DNA from: Nymphaea colorata | Lineage: Eukaryota > Streptophyta > Magnoliopsida > Nymphaeales > Nymphaeaceae | Reading direction: 5' to 3' | DNA: 64,000 bases | Assembly (NCBI RefSeq): GCF_008831285.2 | Contig: NC_045144.1 | Coordinates: 1,426,001-1,490,000 of the forward strand | Shown: piece by piece, positions 12,953 through 24,301 of the stretch | Layout: every line of letters begins with the position of its first letter | Numbering within the stretch: position 1 is the stretch's first letter | The notes under the pieces: model-generated | The model's input: only the letters and a program-made list of their open reading frames with translations | Told to the model about the DNA's origin: nothing | The model's database searches: none | Made by a program: the position numbers and the translations under genes

Positions 12953-13640
12953 GTCTTGATTGTTGGTGTGTCATTGCCATGATGGGAGGAATGGGACTTT
13001 TTAACCGTGAATCAAAGCTTTGAAAAAGAGAGACGACTTCTTCATATGGCAGTGTAGGTGGGCAAATCATGGAGGCAATAAAAACTTTATATCCTTCTCC
13101 AAGTTCTTGATGTAGCCAGTAAACTAGTGCCCCCTCATCAACAGGTTTTCCAATAGCTGAAAGATCATTGCATATTTGTTTGAATTTGCCTATATAATCT
13201 TCAACATAATCGTCATTCTTCTTAAGCGAAGTAACCAAATGTGTAAGACAAAATTCTCTTTCATGCGATTTGCGAGAGAAGGCATTCATAAGAGCCCTCC
13301 AGATATCCTTTGATGTCTCAAAGCCAACAAGTAGGCCAATAGCACTTTCAGACAGCGTGTTAGGTATCCACCCCTTGATTAGACGATCAGTCTTCCTCCA
13401 GGAAGTAAATTGGGGATTAGGCACCAGTTTCTGAGAAGAAAAACTAGAAAAATAATCAATAAGTTCTGTTAGAGCAGCAACCTTGCCAGTCAAAAACCCT
13501 TGAAGATCTTGACTTTCAACCAGTGCCAAGATTTGTGTCTTCCTCACAAGGAAATTCTCAGCTCAAAGCTTGAGAGAAACGAAATTTAACACATTGATTG
13601 TGCAAGGGTAAGGGAAAGCATGTGTGGAAGATGACGCCAT
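12927..13640 (-). pseudogene. copia gag
   Basis: The first ATG downstream of the primer site is at 13640 (MASSSTHAFPYPCTINVLNF). It runs into a TGA after about 26 codons. The same frame then continues at 13547 (VRKTQILALVESQDLQGFL) through the UBN2 gag block (FSRKSHEREFCLTHLVTSLK, YVEDYIGKFKQICNDLSAIG). One nonsense mutation near the start therefore blocks the protein; the rest of gag is well preserved. Confidence 0.85.
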
Positions 13641-13651
13641 AGAGAAACTTT

Positions 13652-13663
13652 GCTCTGATACCA
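13652..13663 (-). promoter_or_regulatory. Primer-binding site for tRNA-iMet
   Basis: On the minus strand this reads TGGTATCAGAGC, the complement of the 3' end of plant initiator methionine tRNA. It lies directly inside the LTR and 12 bases before the gag ATG, which fixes the element's orientation. Confidence 0.92.
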
Positions 13664-14023
13664 TAAAGAAAGTGCAAGGGAGAATGAACAAGAAAAGGAA
13701 AGAGGCAAGAATTAATGTGGTTCGGCTTAGCTGAAGCCTACATCCACGATCAGAAGGCACTCTAACTTTTTATTGATAGAAAAGAGACAATTACAATGAC
13801 ATAATTTAGTCCCTTTTATAGAGAAAGAAACTACATCTAATCGCAAGCTGGATCGTTGTTGCCTAGATTAGGCAAAATCTTTTTTTGATTCCAAGATCGT
13901 TGGCTTTCCTTATCTTCCGATTTTTCTGCCTTTTTCATCTGATCGCAATCTTTAGTCACTAGCTTCACATTCTTATCTTTATCCATCTCATGATTTTCTT
14001 CATTGTCGATTTTCTCTCCAACA
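13664..14023 (-). repeat. 5' LTR of the copia element (boundaries approximate)
   Basis: The region abutting the primer site looks like a copia R-U5: on the minus strand it has GTAGGCTTCAGCTAAGCCGA, then CACATTAATTCTTGCCTCT. A plausible LTR start, TGTTGGAGAG, lies at 14023 on the minus strand, giving about 360 bp. The exact 3' end is uncertain because the usual terminal CA is about nine bases from the primer site. No second LTR is available for comparison. Confidence 0.55.
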
Positions 14024-14074
14024 GTTTTGTCGTCCTTACAAATTTTGTTAACAGGTGGAAGGATTTGATGCCTT

Positions 14075-14307
14075 CCCTATGCGAGAGGAGCTCCCATAGC
14101 AAGTTCATCATCATCTGTTGTTATGTGTGCATGGCCTACTGCTCCATCCTCAGCGCCAAGATCGCCTGATCCGATTTGCTCACCCTCTGGCCCGTTTCAC
14201 TATTTCTCCCCTCGGCTGAAATAAATTGTTGATCGACATCTGCTTGATTCCTTAGGGACTCCACTGTTGCAATCGCCTCCTTGGTTGCCATCCTTGGTCT
14301 GATACCA
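14075..14307 (-). pseudogene. Second LTR element: primer site and gag N-terminus fragment
   Basis: On the minus strand TGGTATCAGA at 14307-14298 is a second tRNA-iMet primer site. An ATG follows at 14291, reading MATKEAIATVESLRNQADVD with a coiled-coil-like charged stretch up to a TAG after about 50 codons, then further open sequence (LLWELLSHREGIKSFHLL). This resembles the N-terminus of a gypsy-type Gag. It is cut at 14023 by the LTR of the copia element, suggesting that the copia jumped into it. About 40 bp of its own LTR end may lie at 14310-14350. Confidence 0.5.
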
Positions 14308-14349
14308 GTTGTTAGCCTTCAGCTACCAAAACAGACAAAAAATATTAAC

Positions 14350-15829
14350 ATGACTGATGCAGACCTTCCCACCAGGAGGCCGAGAACTAGGGCCAGCACG
14401 GCCAAGCAAGGCCAAGAGAGTCAAGCACCATCGGCCAACATGATGAAAAGCATAGATGAGCTAAGGGAGGCTAACATAGAACTTGAAGTTGATGCAGCGG
14501 GCGGTGTGGGTGGAGCATCATCAGCGGAGCGCGGGCAGCGGGCTGAAGACTTCAAGGCGGAACAGGCACGGGAACTAGACCTAGATCCGGTTATAGCGAG
14601 TTCGAACCCTGACTTAGGCAAGTTATATGGCTTAACCCATGAGGGAGAGGCCAAACTCACTAAACATTCGAGACGTCTCGTCTCGGTCTCCTTTTATGCT
14701 TTTGCTTTATAGTTGAGTCATTTCATTTCAGCAAGTGTCTCGGTTCTCATGTTAAGAACTGGTTTTATTTCAAGTACTTAAACTCTTTTGTAAGTCTTTT
14801 TTCATTATGCAATCAAGAATTAGAAGTTGAGTTTTTCGTGTGAATTGGCTCTTGCCTCTCTCTTCCCTTCATCATCTTACCGCTGGTGATCGGAATCCAA
14901 AGGCTCCAACCCGTGCCTCTGGTTGAAGCAAAACAAGCTTGGAGACATTCCTCGAGGCTACCGGAATTCCTCTTGGAGTTTCTTCATCCTACGCATAATT
15001 CCCCGACTGAATCGCCATCTTCTTACGGTGCAACTTCTTCATCCCCGGAAGGAGTTAGAGGCAGGAGAAGATAATCGGGAAGGCTTGGAGGAGAGCGACT
15101 CGTGGCTCTAGTCGCCTAGTACCCAAGCGCATGACTCCAGCTGCAAGAGAAGAGGTAGGTGCCGATAATCTCCCAGCTCCTTCCCTACTTGAGCAGAGCA
15201 GAGGACTAGTTGAAATCGTCCCTAGTAGGCCACTTGATCTCTGCTAAAAATAGAGAGAAAGAGTGCCAGAAAGGAGGATCGACACTAGCTCTTAGGAGAC
15301 TGATTTTCATGGTAAGAAACCGAGAGAGCTCGTCGAAATTCTGTTGGTAGACAGCCAATAGAATTTCAGCGAAATTGATCGGTTAATTCCCTTGGAAACT
15401 CGTCCACGGAAGCAGCAATCCAAACCCCACTCAGTCGAGGGATTGCTGTCGAAGAAGGAGATAGAAATTCCCCAAAAGTGAGCAAATTCGTATTCACGAC
15501 TTGGCGGAATCAAACAGCCATCAGGGGGACGTTGCAGGCAAATTCTGAAGCAAACCAGGGCGGGTTTCACTCTCTCGCTTATTCCAGTAGCATCACCCTG
15601 GCCTTAGCAACATCCCCACCAAATTGCATGCAAATCCGTCCAACCATCGCGGAGAACCAGCTTTCAGTAGAAATTCTGTCCCTGCTCGCCGGAATCTTGA
15701 ACGCTGCAATTTTTCAGTCCAAAACCGAGAGGCACTCAATAACTTCTATTTTTCCCAACTTGCCCATGGTCAGTGTTATTGGTTATTAAGTTAGAATTTA
15801 ATTGGCGAGGGAATTGTAGTCATTCCACC
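14350..15829. other. Mixed LTR-element-like sequence, no clear gene
   Basis: An open frame at 14341-14712 (+) starts MTDADLPTRRPRTRASTA, which is like the basic tail that ends some gypsy polyproteins. It is followed by sequence resembling an LTR U3-R (TCTTGCCTCTCTCTTCCC near 14855). From 14890 to 15790 the DNA is GC-richer, with overlapping frames on both strands that I do not recognise. I could not set LTR limits. Confidence 0.35.
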
Positions 15830-17511
15830 TCCTAAGCCCTAAAAGAAATGGAAACCAGCAGTGAGCGTTAAACGCAGCAGCTCCCTTTGGGGCTTCTCGC
15901 CTTAACGCTGGGAGTTACACTTCTCCCTATCACCTCTCAACTTCAACCGTCCCCTCCACCCACACCATCAACAGTCATCATTGAGGAGTTAAGGTACGTA
16001 TTCAATTTCCTTAGCTAGGAAACCCTTCTCAAACCTCATAGCCTCTTCACCTCCTCTTGAAACCGTCCCTAAAGCCTCACCAGCCCAAGAGTCTTACCCT
16101 CTTAACTCGCCACTTGTCTAACTCTTGAATCCTCATCATTACCCCACTTTGAGTTATAACCCCATCTCCCCCTCATGCATAACACCTATACCCTCTTGTA
16201 TGACCCTTTGGCTCTCCCCAAACCAAAACCGGCACCATCTTAAGTGCTCCACTCCTCACGCCACCTTGCCTCTCATCATTAGCCTCACATTAACTCTCCA
16301 CTCAATGACCTTATCCAGCCCTCACGTGAATTAAGCTTCTTTCCATCCAAGTCTCTTAGTTTCCTCCCTTGGTGTAACCCATCCTCATAACCGACCATAC
16401 TCATTAAGAGCCACCTCTCATCATTAGGAGTCATCTCACCTAGCCTTAATTTCACTTTCTCGTAGGATTAACCCTCCACCATCATACGCCTGACCCTTAG
16501 TCTATCTCTAAGCCATAACCAAACCCTTAGCAATTAATCTCCATCTCCCGGCTCTATACAACCTAACCCAAATTGAGCCTACCTAATCCCACTCCGAGCT
16601 CATTCCTTATTCCGGGCTCGGTTTGACCCCTTGGAGTCCATTAGCTAGGTTCACCTCCAAGGTTTGCACATGATCAAATTAGCATCTCTACTACAGCAAG
16701 TAAGTCATCTTGCAGCCTCCCTCGCTGCAACCATCTCCCAAACATCTTCCTAGGCGCCAAGGTGACCTCGGCCAGGTGGGCTGGGCCCCTGCCTCCATCC
16801 GGGCGCTCCTCCATCACTTTGCTGCCTCTCTCGGCCGACCGAGCCCTGCAGCAGCCACACACCATCCACTTCTGTTGCCGAGATCCTCAATCTCTCTCTG
16901 CCAGCTCTTACTAGAAGACCAGGCATCCTAGACCAGGCGGGTCTAGCCTCCACTCCACCTCCTTGCTGAGATATCTGAGAGTGGCTAAGCCACTGGTTTT
17001 CTCTCGGATCCTATTGCTGTTTAAGTCGATCTCTCATCGGCTAGGTAACTTCTAAACGTCCTATGGAACGGGGTTATTGGGTGCATTTGCTTTCTAAGCC
17101 AGGCTCTAGCCATTTGCTACTGTCGGTAGTCCCTCCAAGGCACCTTGCCAAGGACACGACTGCGAGTAGCTAGACCACCAACGGGAAAGGGCATGGTTTG
17201 GCCGTTCTTAGGGATTGTATGCATGGTTTGTGAACGAATGATGAGTGAGTTGTGAGAGTTAAATCTGTATCACTCGCGTTTGTACTGGCCTTAATCCCCT
17301 CAGTTTTGTAATAGGATTGAAGACTTGGGATAGGGAAAACATACTTGTATCTTATACCCAGGGTACTATTAAGCTGGGGTTGCTGTCCGGCGGGAAAAGT
17401 TTTGTAAATATAATTTGCTTAAGTGTGGACTTTAGGCTCCTGCGAGTGGATCCTGGACTTGGGATCTATTCTCAGGCGTTGAAATCGCTAGCTGGGTCTA
17501 GATTCTCACCA
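15830..17511 (+). repeat. Probable 5' LTR of the Ty3/gypsy element (left end not located)
   Basis: The right end is fixed by the primer site two bases downstream; the last bases are CTCACCA, ending in the expected CA. The pyrimidine-rich sequence 15900-16960 and the R/U5-like part 17220-17511 have no coding frames of note and fit a long LTR. Because the element has lost its 3' end there is no partner LTR, so the start is a guess. Confidence 0.45.
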
Positions 17512-17513
17512 GT

Positions 17514-17525
17514 TGGTATCAGAGC
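17514..17525 (+). promoter_or_regulatory. Primer-binding site for tRNA-iMet (gypsy element)
   Basis: TGGTATCAGAGC, a perfect 12-base match to the plant initiator-tRNA primer site. It lies about 850 bp before the gag-pol start, so the element has a long leader. Confidence 0.92.
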
Positions 17526-18380
17526 ACACTTGCGGCAGCCAGTGGTAGATTTCAGTTTGGTTTTCAGAGTATAGCAGAGGATTTTCCAGTTTGGCACAAG
17601 ATTATATCAGATTTAAGTGTTGTTTTGGAAGTTTACACTCGGATTTCATAGCTGGTAGTGTTTGAGTAGCAGCTGTCTGAAGAAAAGTGAAAACAGTCCA
17701 GACCAATCAAACAAGGATATCAGGCAAAGTTTTGGTGATCTGTGAGCGGGCTTCCTACCAACCTGTTTGTAAATATTTCGGAGACATTCTGTCCAAATTT
17801 CGTGAGAAGCGGAGTTAAATTGGCGCAGCAAAGGCCAAATTACACATTCAAGCAAGCACATTACAGTTTCTGAAAGACCAGCAACTACGCTGGATTCCGG
17901 TGGCCAGAGTTGTCACCTCCGACGTCAGAATTGGTCTAGTTTAGGCTTGTTGGAAGTGCCTGCTTTTCAGGTATCTCCAGTTAAAATTTCAGATTTTTAG
18001 GAGTTACGGTTGAAAAGTTATGATTTTTTGAGTGGACCCCTGTCGCTGGAAGTTTCCTGCGCGGCTGAAGAACGAGCAACAAGCTTGACAAACGAGGTCC
18101 AGGCGTGACTTTCTAGGCAGATCGACTTAGATTGGGGAGGAATTAGAAACTGAACTTGGTGCCATTGGATTCCCTAGCGTGTCTAGTATTTTTCAACCAA
18201 GTTGCACGATTTTTAGAGTTCTGGAAGTAAAGTTATTGAATTTACAAGCAGCACTGGATTTCTGAAGAATTTCTAGCAACCAGCCCACTAACAAGAGGTT
18301 TCCTCTTCAGTCGTTAGCGGTAGCAGCAGATGGTTGATTGTTGGATCAGCCGTGCGACAGGACTAAGAGCAGAAGTTTCA

Positions 18381-21300
18381 ATGGGGAAGAAGGCCAAACC
18401 CACTGTCCATGAATCTCCCGAGCAAGAAGTTGAAACTTCCAGCCGAGAAGAACAAATCGAATCCAACTTACTTGATATGGAAGCCTTACACCAAGGCCGA
18501 GTGAATTCCCTTGAGTCCAGCATGAACCAAATGCGTCATGAACTACACGAGTACAAGAAGTCCCTTAGTAAACTTGATGAATGGGACCAGATGAAGCAAA
18601 TGATGACTTCCTTAATTGCTGGCCAAAACACGTTGACGAAAAGAATGGAACAATTGGACCGAACCACACAAGGCCCCACCCTGAATCAGGACAAAGGCAA
18701 GGCGCCAATGAACAACCAATTTGTCCCACCTTTTTCCAACAGTTTTAACCAGTTCGATCACTTCAGCCATAATGGCACCAGGCAACCCGAAGGCCCAGGA
18801 AGCAAGGGACACCAACAAGGGCCCGATTTCCATTTTAGGTTCGGCTCTAGCAGCCAGCAACAAGCGGCCCAAAACCAGCATTTTAGTAAGAACCAGGGCA
18901 AAGATGAAAGTGAGGAAGATGAGGATATGGTGTTTGTTGACGGAGAACCCTTTAGAGGCAGACGCAACCATACCCAGCCAAGAAGAAGAACCCCAACCGT
19001 TAAGATTGACTTCCCATGTTTTACAAGGATTGATGCCAAAGATTGGCTCTTCAAGGTTGAAGAGTATTTTGATTGCCATAGCGCCCCGGAGAATGAATGG
19101 GTTACAACAGCTATCCTCAACTTCGATGGAGAAGCTTTGAAGTGCTATCGTTGGTTCAAACGCCATCAGCGCAACATCACTTGGAAAAATTTCAGTGAGG
19201 GTTTGCAAACACGATTTGGTGAATCAGCCTACACGGATTTTGACATAGAACTTAAGGATTTGGTACAAACGTCCTCAGTCCGAGAATACCAAAGCAAATT
19301 TGAAAGTCTTTCCTCCATGGTTGATTGGACCACCAAGTCACTAATCGGTGCCTACATTGGTGGCCTCAAAGAAGAAGTCAAGATAGACGTACAGCGAAGA
19401 AAATACACCGATTTGGTTGAATGTTTCGCAGAGGCTCGAGCAGTAGAAGAGAGAAATAGGCGCAAGAATGCCTTACGAAAACCCTACAAGGGCAACGAGC
19501 CAACCAAGTACAAAGGGCTACCACCAAGAAAGCCTATGCCCTACAAAAGAGAAGAACAAAAACCCCTCTACCGTAATCGAGTGCCTACCACTTACATAAC
19601 TAGGCAAGAGAGGGAACAAATGATAAAAAACAACCAATGTTTCAATTGTAAGAAACCATGGAGTCGTACTCACAAGTGCAAAAATCTTCAAGTTTTTAAA
19701 GTCATTGATGAAAGCGATGAAAAAGAAGAAGAGTCTAGCCAAGACACAAATCCACGTAGTCCGAATGAGGCCAAAACTGATACAAGTGCATCTGAGACTA
19801 TTGAAGGGACATGTCATGCCTTGACAGACCCAAAAAGACCGAATGCCATGAGAGTTGTTGGTAAGATTGGAAAGCATAAAGTAGTAGTACTCCTAGACTC
19901 GGGTGCTACACACAATTTTGTTAGTGAAGAAGCAGCTCAAGCAGTTGGGTGCCCACTAGAAGAACAACAGCCAATCTCAGTCCTGGTAGGGGATGGGTCC
20001 AAACTCGTATGCACACAAAAATGCAAAGGGGTCCTACTATGCATGCAAAAGGTACCATTCACGGTCGATCTTTTAGTACTCCCCATCGGTGGTGTCGATG
20101 TGGTATTGGGGGTACAATGGCTAGAGACTCTAGAGGACATCTCTTGGAATTTCAAAGACATGAGTATGTCTTTTGCTAAGGAGGGAGGTGACCAAAACGT
20201 CACCCTAAAGGCAGTAAATACCAACGTTGAACCAAAGGCAGCACTTAAAGCTCTAGTCGCCCAACAACCAGCGTTTTGGGTTGTTACTATGGCCACGGAC
20301 ATACCAGCCAAAGATGAGCAAGAAGAAAATATACCAGCCGAGGTTCAACACGTGCTTGAACAGTTTTCAGATCTCTTTGAGGAACCAAAGGAACTTCCTC
20401 CACGTCGAGCTTATGACCATAGAATCATCATGAATCAGGGCGCCGAACCTGTCAACGTTCGGCCTTATCGCTATGGTCATCACCAAAAAGCAGAAATTGA
20501 AAGATTGGTTAAGGAAATGATAGAGGGTGGTATCATACACCCTAGCTGCAGTCCTTTCTCCTCGCCAGTCTTACTAGTTAAAAAGAAAGATAACACATGG
20601 CGCTTCTGCGTGGACTATAGAGCACTAAATGAGGCAACCGTGAAGGACCGGCATCCAATACCGGTAATCGACGAACTTCTAGATGAGTTAACCGGTGCCT
20701 TTGTGTTTTCCAAAATAGACCTACGGGCAGGCTACCACCAGATTAGAATGCACGATGAAGACATTCCAAAAACAGCTTTTAGAACTCATGATGGACACTA
20801 TGAGTTCTTGGTGATGCCTTTTGGCTTAACCAATGCACCCGCCACATTCCAAAGGTGCATGAATGATGTTTTCAGGAGGTATCTTAGAAACTTCATCTTG
20901 GTATTCTTTGATGACATCCTCGTATATAGCCAGTCAGTAGAGCAACATGCTGCCCACTTGGCCGTGGCCTTACAAATTTTGAGGGAACATCGTCTTTATG
21001 CTAAGAGGTCAAAATGCAGCTTTGGCCAACCCTCAATCGGATATCTTGGGCACATAGTATCCAAAGAAGGGGTAAAAGCAGACCCTGAAAAATTAGAGGC
21101 AATGAACAACTGGCCTTTGCCTAAAGACTTGAAAAGCCTTCGTGGATTTCTTGGGTTAACCGGCTATTATAGAAGATTCATTCAAGGCTACGGGCTCATA
21201 GCCGCCCCATTAACCCAAATGGCTAAGAAAGGAGCATTCGCTTGGTCAGACAAAGCAAGAGAGGCATTTGAGAAATTGAAATCGGCACTCATGACAGCAC

Positions 21301-22121
21301 CTGTTCTCACCTTGCCCGATTTTAGCAAGCCTTTCACTATTGAAACGGATGCTTGTGACGTTGGCATAGGAGTTGTCCTCAGCCAAGAAAATCACCCTAT
21401 AGCATATATGTCAAAGGCTCTCACCAATCGGGCCAAACCGTTATCGACATACGAGAAAGAACTTCTTGCCATAGTGTTGTCAGTTGAGAAATGGAGGCCT
21501 TACCTCATAGGCCGAAGATTCATCGTGAAGACAGATCAGAACAGCCTTAAATACATGCTCAAACAACGAGTTTCAACACCAACACAACAAAGGTGGTTGG
21601 CCAAACTCCTCGGATACGATTTTGAAATCGAGTATAAGAAAGGGCTAGACAATACCACGGCAGAGGCACTATCAAGGTTGGGTGAACAATTCTTGACACT
21701 TTCAATCATAGGGACCAATTTATGGGACCAAATAGCTAATGAGCAACTAGAGGACGAAGGGTTGAGGCTCATCAAAGCCTTCATCACTCAAAAACCGGGG
21801 ACCATTCCCCATTATACCATCAAGGGCAAATTACTTATGAGAAAGAACCGCACGGTGGTTCCACCTAAATCGGCCCTAAAGCAAGAATTACTACAACATT
21901 TTCATTCCACTCCATCAGCAGGCCATGAAGGAGTAGTCAAAACACTCTACCGAGTGAAGGCTCAATTTTGGTGGACCGGAATGAAGGCAGACGTGAGGAA
22001 TTATGTTAAACAGTGTCAAATTTGCCAACGTGAAAAGTATGAGGGAATTAAGCCTCCGGGCCATCTCAATCCCTTACCAGTGCAAGAAAAATTTGACAAT
22101 ATACTAGTTATACTTCAATGA
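18381..22121 (+). CDS. Ty3/gypsy gag-pol polyprotein, truncated in integrase
   Basis: One open frame of about 1250 codons encodes gag and pol fused. The frame is open from 18330, but ATG 18381 ([14 protein letters not shown]) is the more likely start. Counting from 18330: Gag spans about 230-430 ([20 protein letters not shown]). A zinc-knuckle-like motif is at 437-450 ([14 protein letters not shown]). The protease site DSGATHNF is at 523. RT has [18 protein letters not shown] and the catalytic FFDDILVYS near 859. RNase H starts near 1004 ([10 protein letters not shown]). The integrase HHCC finger is at 1190-1232 ([18 protein letters not shown]). The frame then leaves the gypsy sequence at about 22080-22095 and stops in the neighbouring repeat block, so the integrase DDE core, any chromodomain and the 3' LTR are missing. 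The lack of stops suggests a young element before truncation. Confidence 0.93.
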   Translation: MGKKAKPTVHESPEQEVETSSREEQIESNLLDMEALHQGRVNSLESSMNQMRHELHEYKKSLSKLDEWDQMKQMMTSLIAGQNTLTKRMEQLDRTTQGPTLNQDKGKAPMNNQFVPPFSNSFNQFDHFSHNGTRQPEGPGSKGHQQGPDFHFRFGSSSQQQAAQNQHFSKNQGKDESEEDEDMVFVDGEPFRGRRNHTQPRRRTPTVKIDFPCFTRIDAKDWLFKVEEYFDCHSAPENEWVTTAILNFDGEALKCYRWFKRHQRNITWKNFSEGLQTRFGESAYTDFDIELKDLVQTSSVREYQSKFESLSSMVDWTTKSLIGAYIGGLKEEVKIDVQRRKYTDLVECFAEARAVEERNRRKNALRKPYKGNEPTKYKGLPPRKPMPYKREEQKPLYRNRVPTTYITRQEREQMIKNNQCFNCKKPWSRTHKCKNLQVFKVIDESDEKEEESSQDTNPRSPNEAKTDTSASETIEGTCHALTDPKRPNAMRVVGKIGKHKVVVLLDSGATHNFVSEEAAQAVGCPLEEQQPISVLVGDGSKLVCTQKCKGVLLCMQKVPFTVDLLVLPIGGVDVVLGVQWLETLEDISWNFKDMSMSFAKEGGDQNVTLKAVNTNVEPKAALKALVAQQPAFWVVTMATDIPAKDEQEENIPAEVQHVLEQFSDLFEEPKELPPRRAYDHRIIMNQGAEPVNVRPYRYGHHQKAEIERLVKEMIEGGIIHPSCSPFSSPVLLVKKKDNTWRFCVDYRALNEATVKDRHPIPVIDELLDELTGAFVFSKIDLRAGYHQIRMHDEDIPKTAFRTHDGHYEFLVMPFGLTNAPATFQRCMNDVFRRYLRNFILVFFDDILVYSQSVEQHAAHLAVALQILREHRLYAKRSKCSFGQPSIGYLGHIVSKEGVKADPEKLEAMNNWPLPKDLKSLRGFLGLTGYYRRFIQGYGLIAAPLTQMAKKGAFAWSDKAREAFEKLKSALMTAPVLTLPDFSKPFTIETDACDVGIGVVLSQENHPIAYMSKALTNRAKPLSTYEKELLAIVLSVEKWRPYLIGRRFIVKTDQNSLKYMLKQRVSTPTQQRWLAKLLGYDFEIEYKKGLDNTTAEALSRLGEQFLTLSIIGTNLWDQIANEQLEDEGLRLIKAFITQKPGTIPHYTIKGKLLMRKNRTVVPPKSALKQELLQHFHSTPSAGHEGVVKTLYRVKAQFWWTGMKADVRNYVKQCQICQREKYEGIKPPGHLNPLPVQEKFDNILVILQ

Positions 22122-22129
22122 GGTGAGGG

Positions 22130-23655
22130 TTGTCATGGCACTCAAATCATGTTGATATCATGAAACCATGGAGCTGCCGCCATGCCTAGAAAGAAAAAGA
22201 AAATTGTAAGTATATTTAACCAATATGAATGAGAGAGAGAGAGATTGAGAGAGAACAAATCCTGAAAATTGAGCCAGAGCAGGCATGCCTCCTGAACATT
22301 AGCGGCCGACGAAGGTATGCTTGAACAATGAATGAACTAACGAATTCTTTCCCTACTATGAAAAGACGTTACCTCCTGAAAAACTGCAACAGAAAAAAAT
22401 AGAATGAACTTTTATCACAAATAATTATCTAATGAAACCAAGGTTCATCTCCATTAGCAAATTCATAAGCTCACAACCAAATGTCAAGTAGCATGATCTA
22501 TCAAGAAAGGGTAATTTTAAATGGAAATAAGTCATTGTTCAAGAAGACACTACCCCACTACACAATCCAGAATTATGTATTTAAAATCAAGACCATATCC
22601 AATGGCTTATATAACAAGAAACTAACTTAAAGTAAAGTCATGGTAAAATCTATATTACATCCAATTCCTTGTATAACAAGAAACTGACTTGAGCTGCACA
22701 CAGAAAATCATGGTAACAATATCGTCTAGATTTGCTAATGACCAACAAAGTGGTTGCAAATACTCAATTTTGGGTTCTTCAAGACCTAAATGACTAACTC
22801 AGCAAAAAATAGATTCACATAACCAAGTCCCCAATGAAAGAGAAAGAACTGTACAAAACAGTACAAAAGTTCACTTGAAAAAGTGAGGACATTCATTGGA
22901 ACTTTCTTGACGTTCACAAAATTTCTCTTCTACAAATTCCACAAGACAGAGAGTTGACTGACTTGACTACAAAACTCATGTATGTGTAATTGTATTTGTC
23001 CTCATCCAGGAACCGCCTTCGGCCATCGTGAACTTTGCATTCACAAACATCCTTAAGTGATCTTATTCTTCAGGCACCATATGATTTGTCTCAAAAGACA
23101 AATTTGTTTCATGAATGTTTTTGCTATTAGCACATTAAAGATGGTTATCACCAATATGAACTAATTCCCAAATAGATACACTAACATGCATATAAAGGCA
23201 GAAACATAAACAAAACTCCTTCAAGAAAAAATTGTTTACATCAAGTACAAAACAACAGCCCATCTACTTCCATTCTTTCAAAGCCAATTGCCTTTCTAAT
23301 TGACTCGCCAGAAACCACATGCTCCAGTGCATTCACAGCTACAAATTGCAATGGCTCACCTCAATAAAACTCAGCCAAGTCACCCCTTCGGATACTTAAT
23401 GCTCTCAAGAATGCCATGACTTTGGCAGATGTTTTAAAAGATAGATATGCACTTGGTTTGCAAAAAAAATATATAGACTACTGAAGTGATGCCTATAAAA
23501 TGAGAGATAACTCAAACAGTAAACAAAAGAAAAGGTAATAATCATCATCACAACGCCATTAACAGCGCATCAGTTATGGTCTAAAACCCATGTAAGTTTG
23601 CAAAAGCGTACCTGAGGTACAAGACCACCAACTAGGGCTGTAAGATTTGCACCCG
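22130..23655 (-). pseudogene. Exon-like segments of an unidentified gene carried in the repeat block
   Basis: Read on the minus strand, several short stretches have splice-like borders. 23655-23612 encodes AGANLTALVGGLVPQ and ends CAG|GTACGC. About 23450-23363 ends GAG|GTGAGC, in a region open for about 70 codons with one TGA (SAKVMAFLRALSIRRGDLAE). About 23060-22985 reads CECKVHDGRRRFLDEDKYN. Near 22190 a pyrimidine tract ends TTTCTTTCTAG before GCATGGCGGCAGCTCC. The same segments recur in B and C. I do not recognise the gene and the frames are not all certain. A captured host-gene fragment is the best reading; chance frames cannot be excluded. Confidence 0.35.
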
Positions 23656-24301
23656 CTTCAGTTAAAAAAAAAATGCAAGCATGCAGCCGTTATACCTTTT
23701 CATAAAAATTAAAAGATAACAATAATAAGCATAATAAGATGCATATTATCCAGCAATAAAAACAAGCTAAAGAATTCAATCCAATTAGAATGTTTTCCTA
23801 CATTCCTGCAGTGGACTGCTTAGTGCAAGTTGGGCGCCATAGTATACAACTCTTGCATATTCCATCAAAGTAAAACCTTATGTGCAAAAAGCAAATAGGA
23901 GAACATTGGGGAAAATAACTTTTTGTAATATCTTTAAAGGTGCATAAAATAGAAATAAAAAGCTAAAAAGTATAAAAATATATGAATGATAAAGAAGCAT
24001 AAAACCATATTAATACAAAGAAAAAAAAGAAAATTATTTCTGAATGAAGAGTGATCACCTGATCGTGATCGTTTTTCTCACTTTTTTGTAACAACTGATT
24101 GCTTGTTGATCTATTCTTTGAATTTTCTGTTCATTACATATTTTTGTTTTGCATCTTTTTTTTGTTCTGTTTGTAGGTTTTTTTATGGGATTACACTTCT
24201 GAAGTATTAACATTTATTTTTTCATTTTACCATTTTTGAGAATTTAAAAATTTACCATACTAGCAAAACAACAATTTTCAAAATCATCGTAATTGTACCA
24301 T

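Larger units (their letters stand above)
9690..14023 (-). mobile_element. Ty1/copia retrotransposon, decayed and 3'-truncated
   Basis: On the minus strand the order is 5' LTR, tRNA-iMet primer site, gag, protease, integrase, reverse transcriptase and RNase H, which is the Ty1/copia order (integrase before RT). Every domain is interrupted by stops or frameshifts. The last homology is an RNase H segment near 9770-9690 (SSTEAEY, then HCDN). The 3' LTR and polypurine tract were not found. Confidence 0.88.

Noticed and set aside
14281-14712. 143-codon plus-strand frame as a host gene
   Set aside because: Start overlaps the primer site and gag of another element; the basic tail and following sequence look like the end of an LTR element.
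18612-20311. Several open frames of 60-200 codons opposite or overlapping the gypsy gag-pol
   Set aside because: Shadows of the long coding frame with no independent motif.
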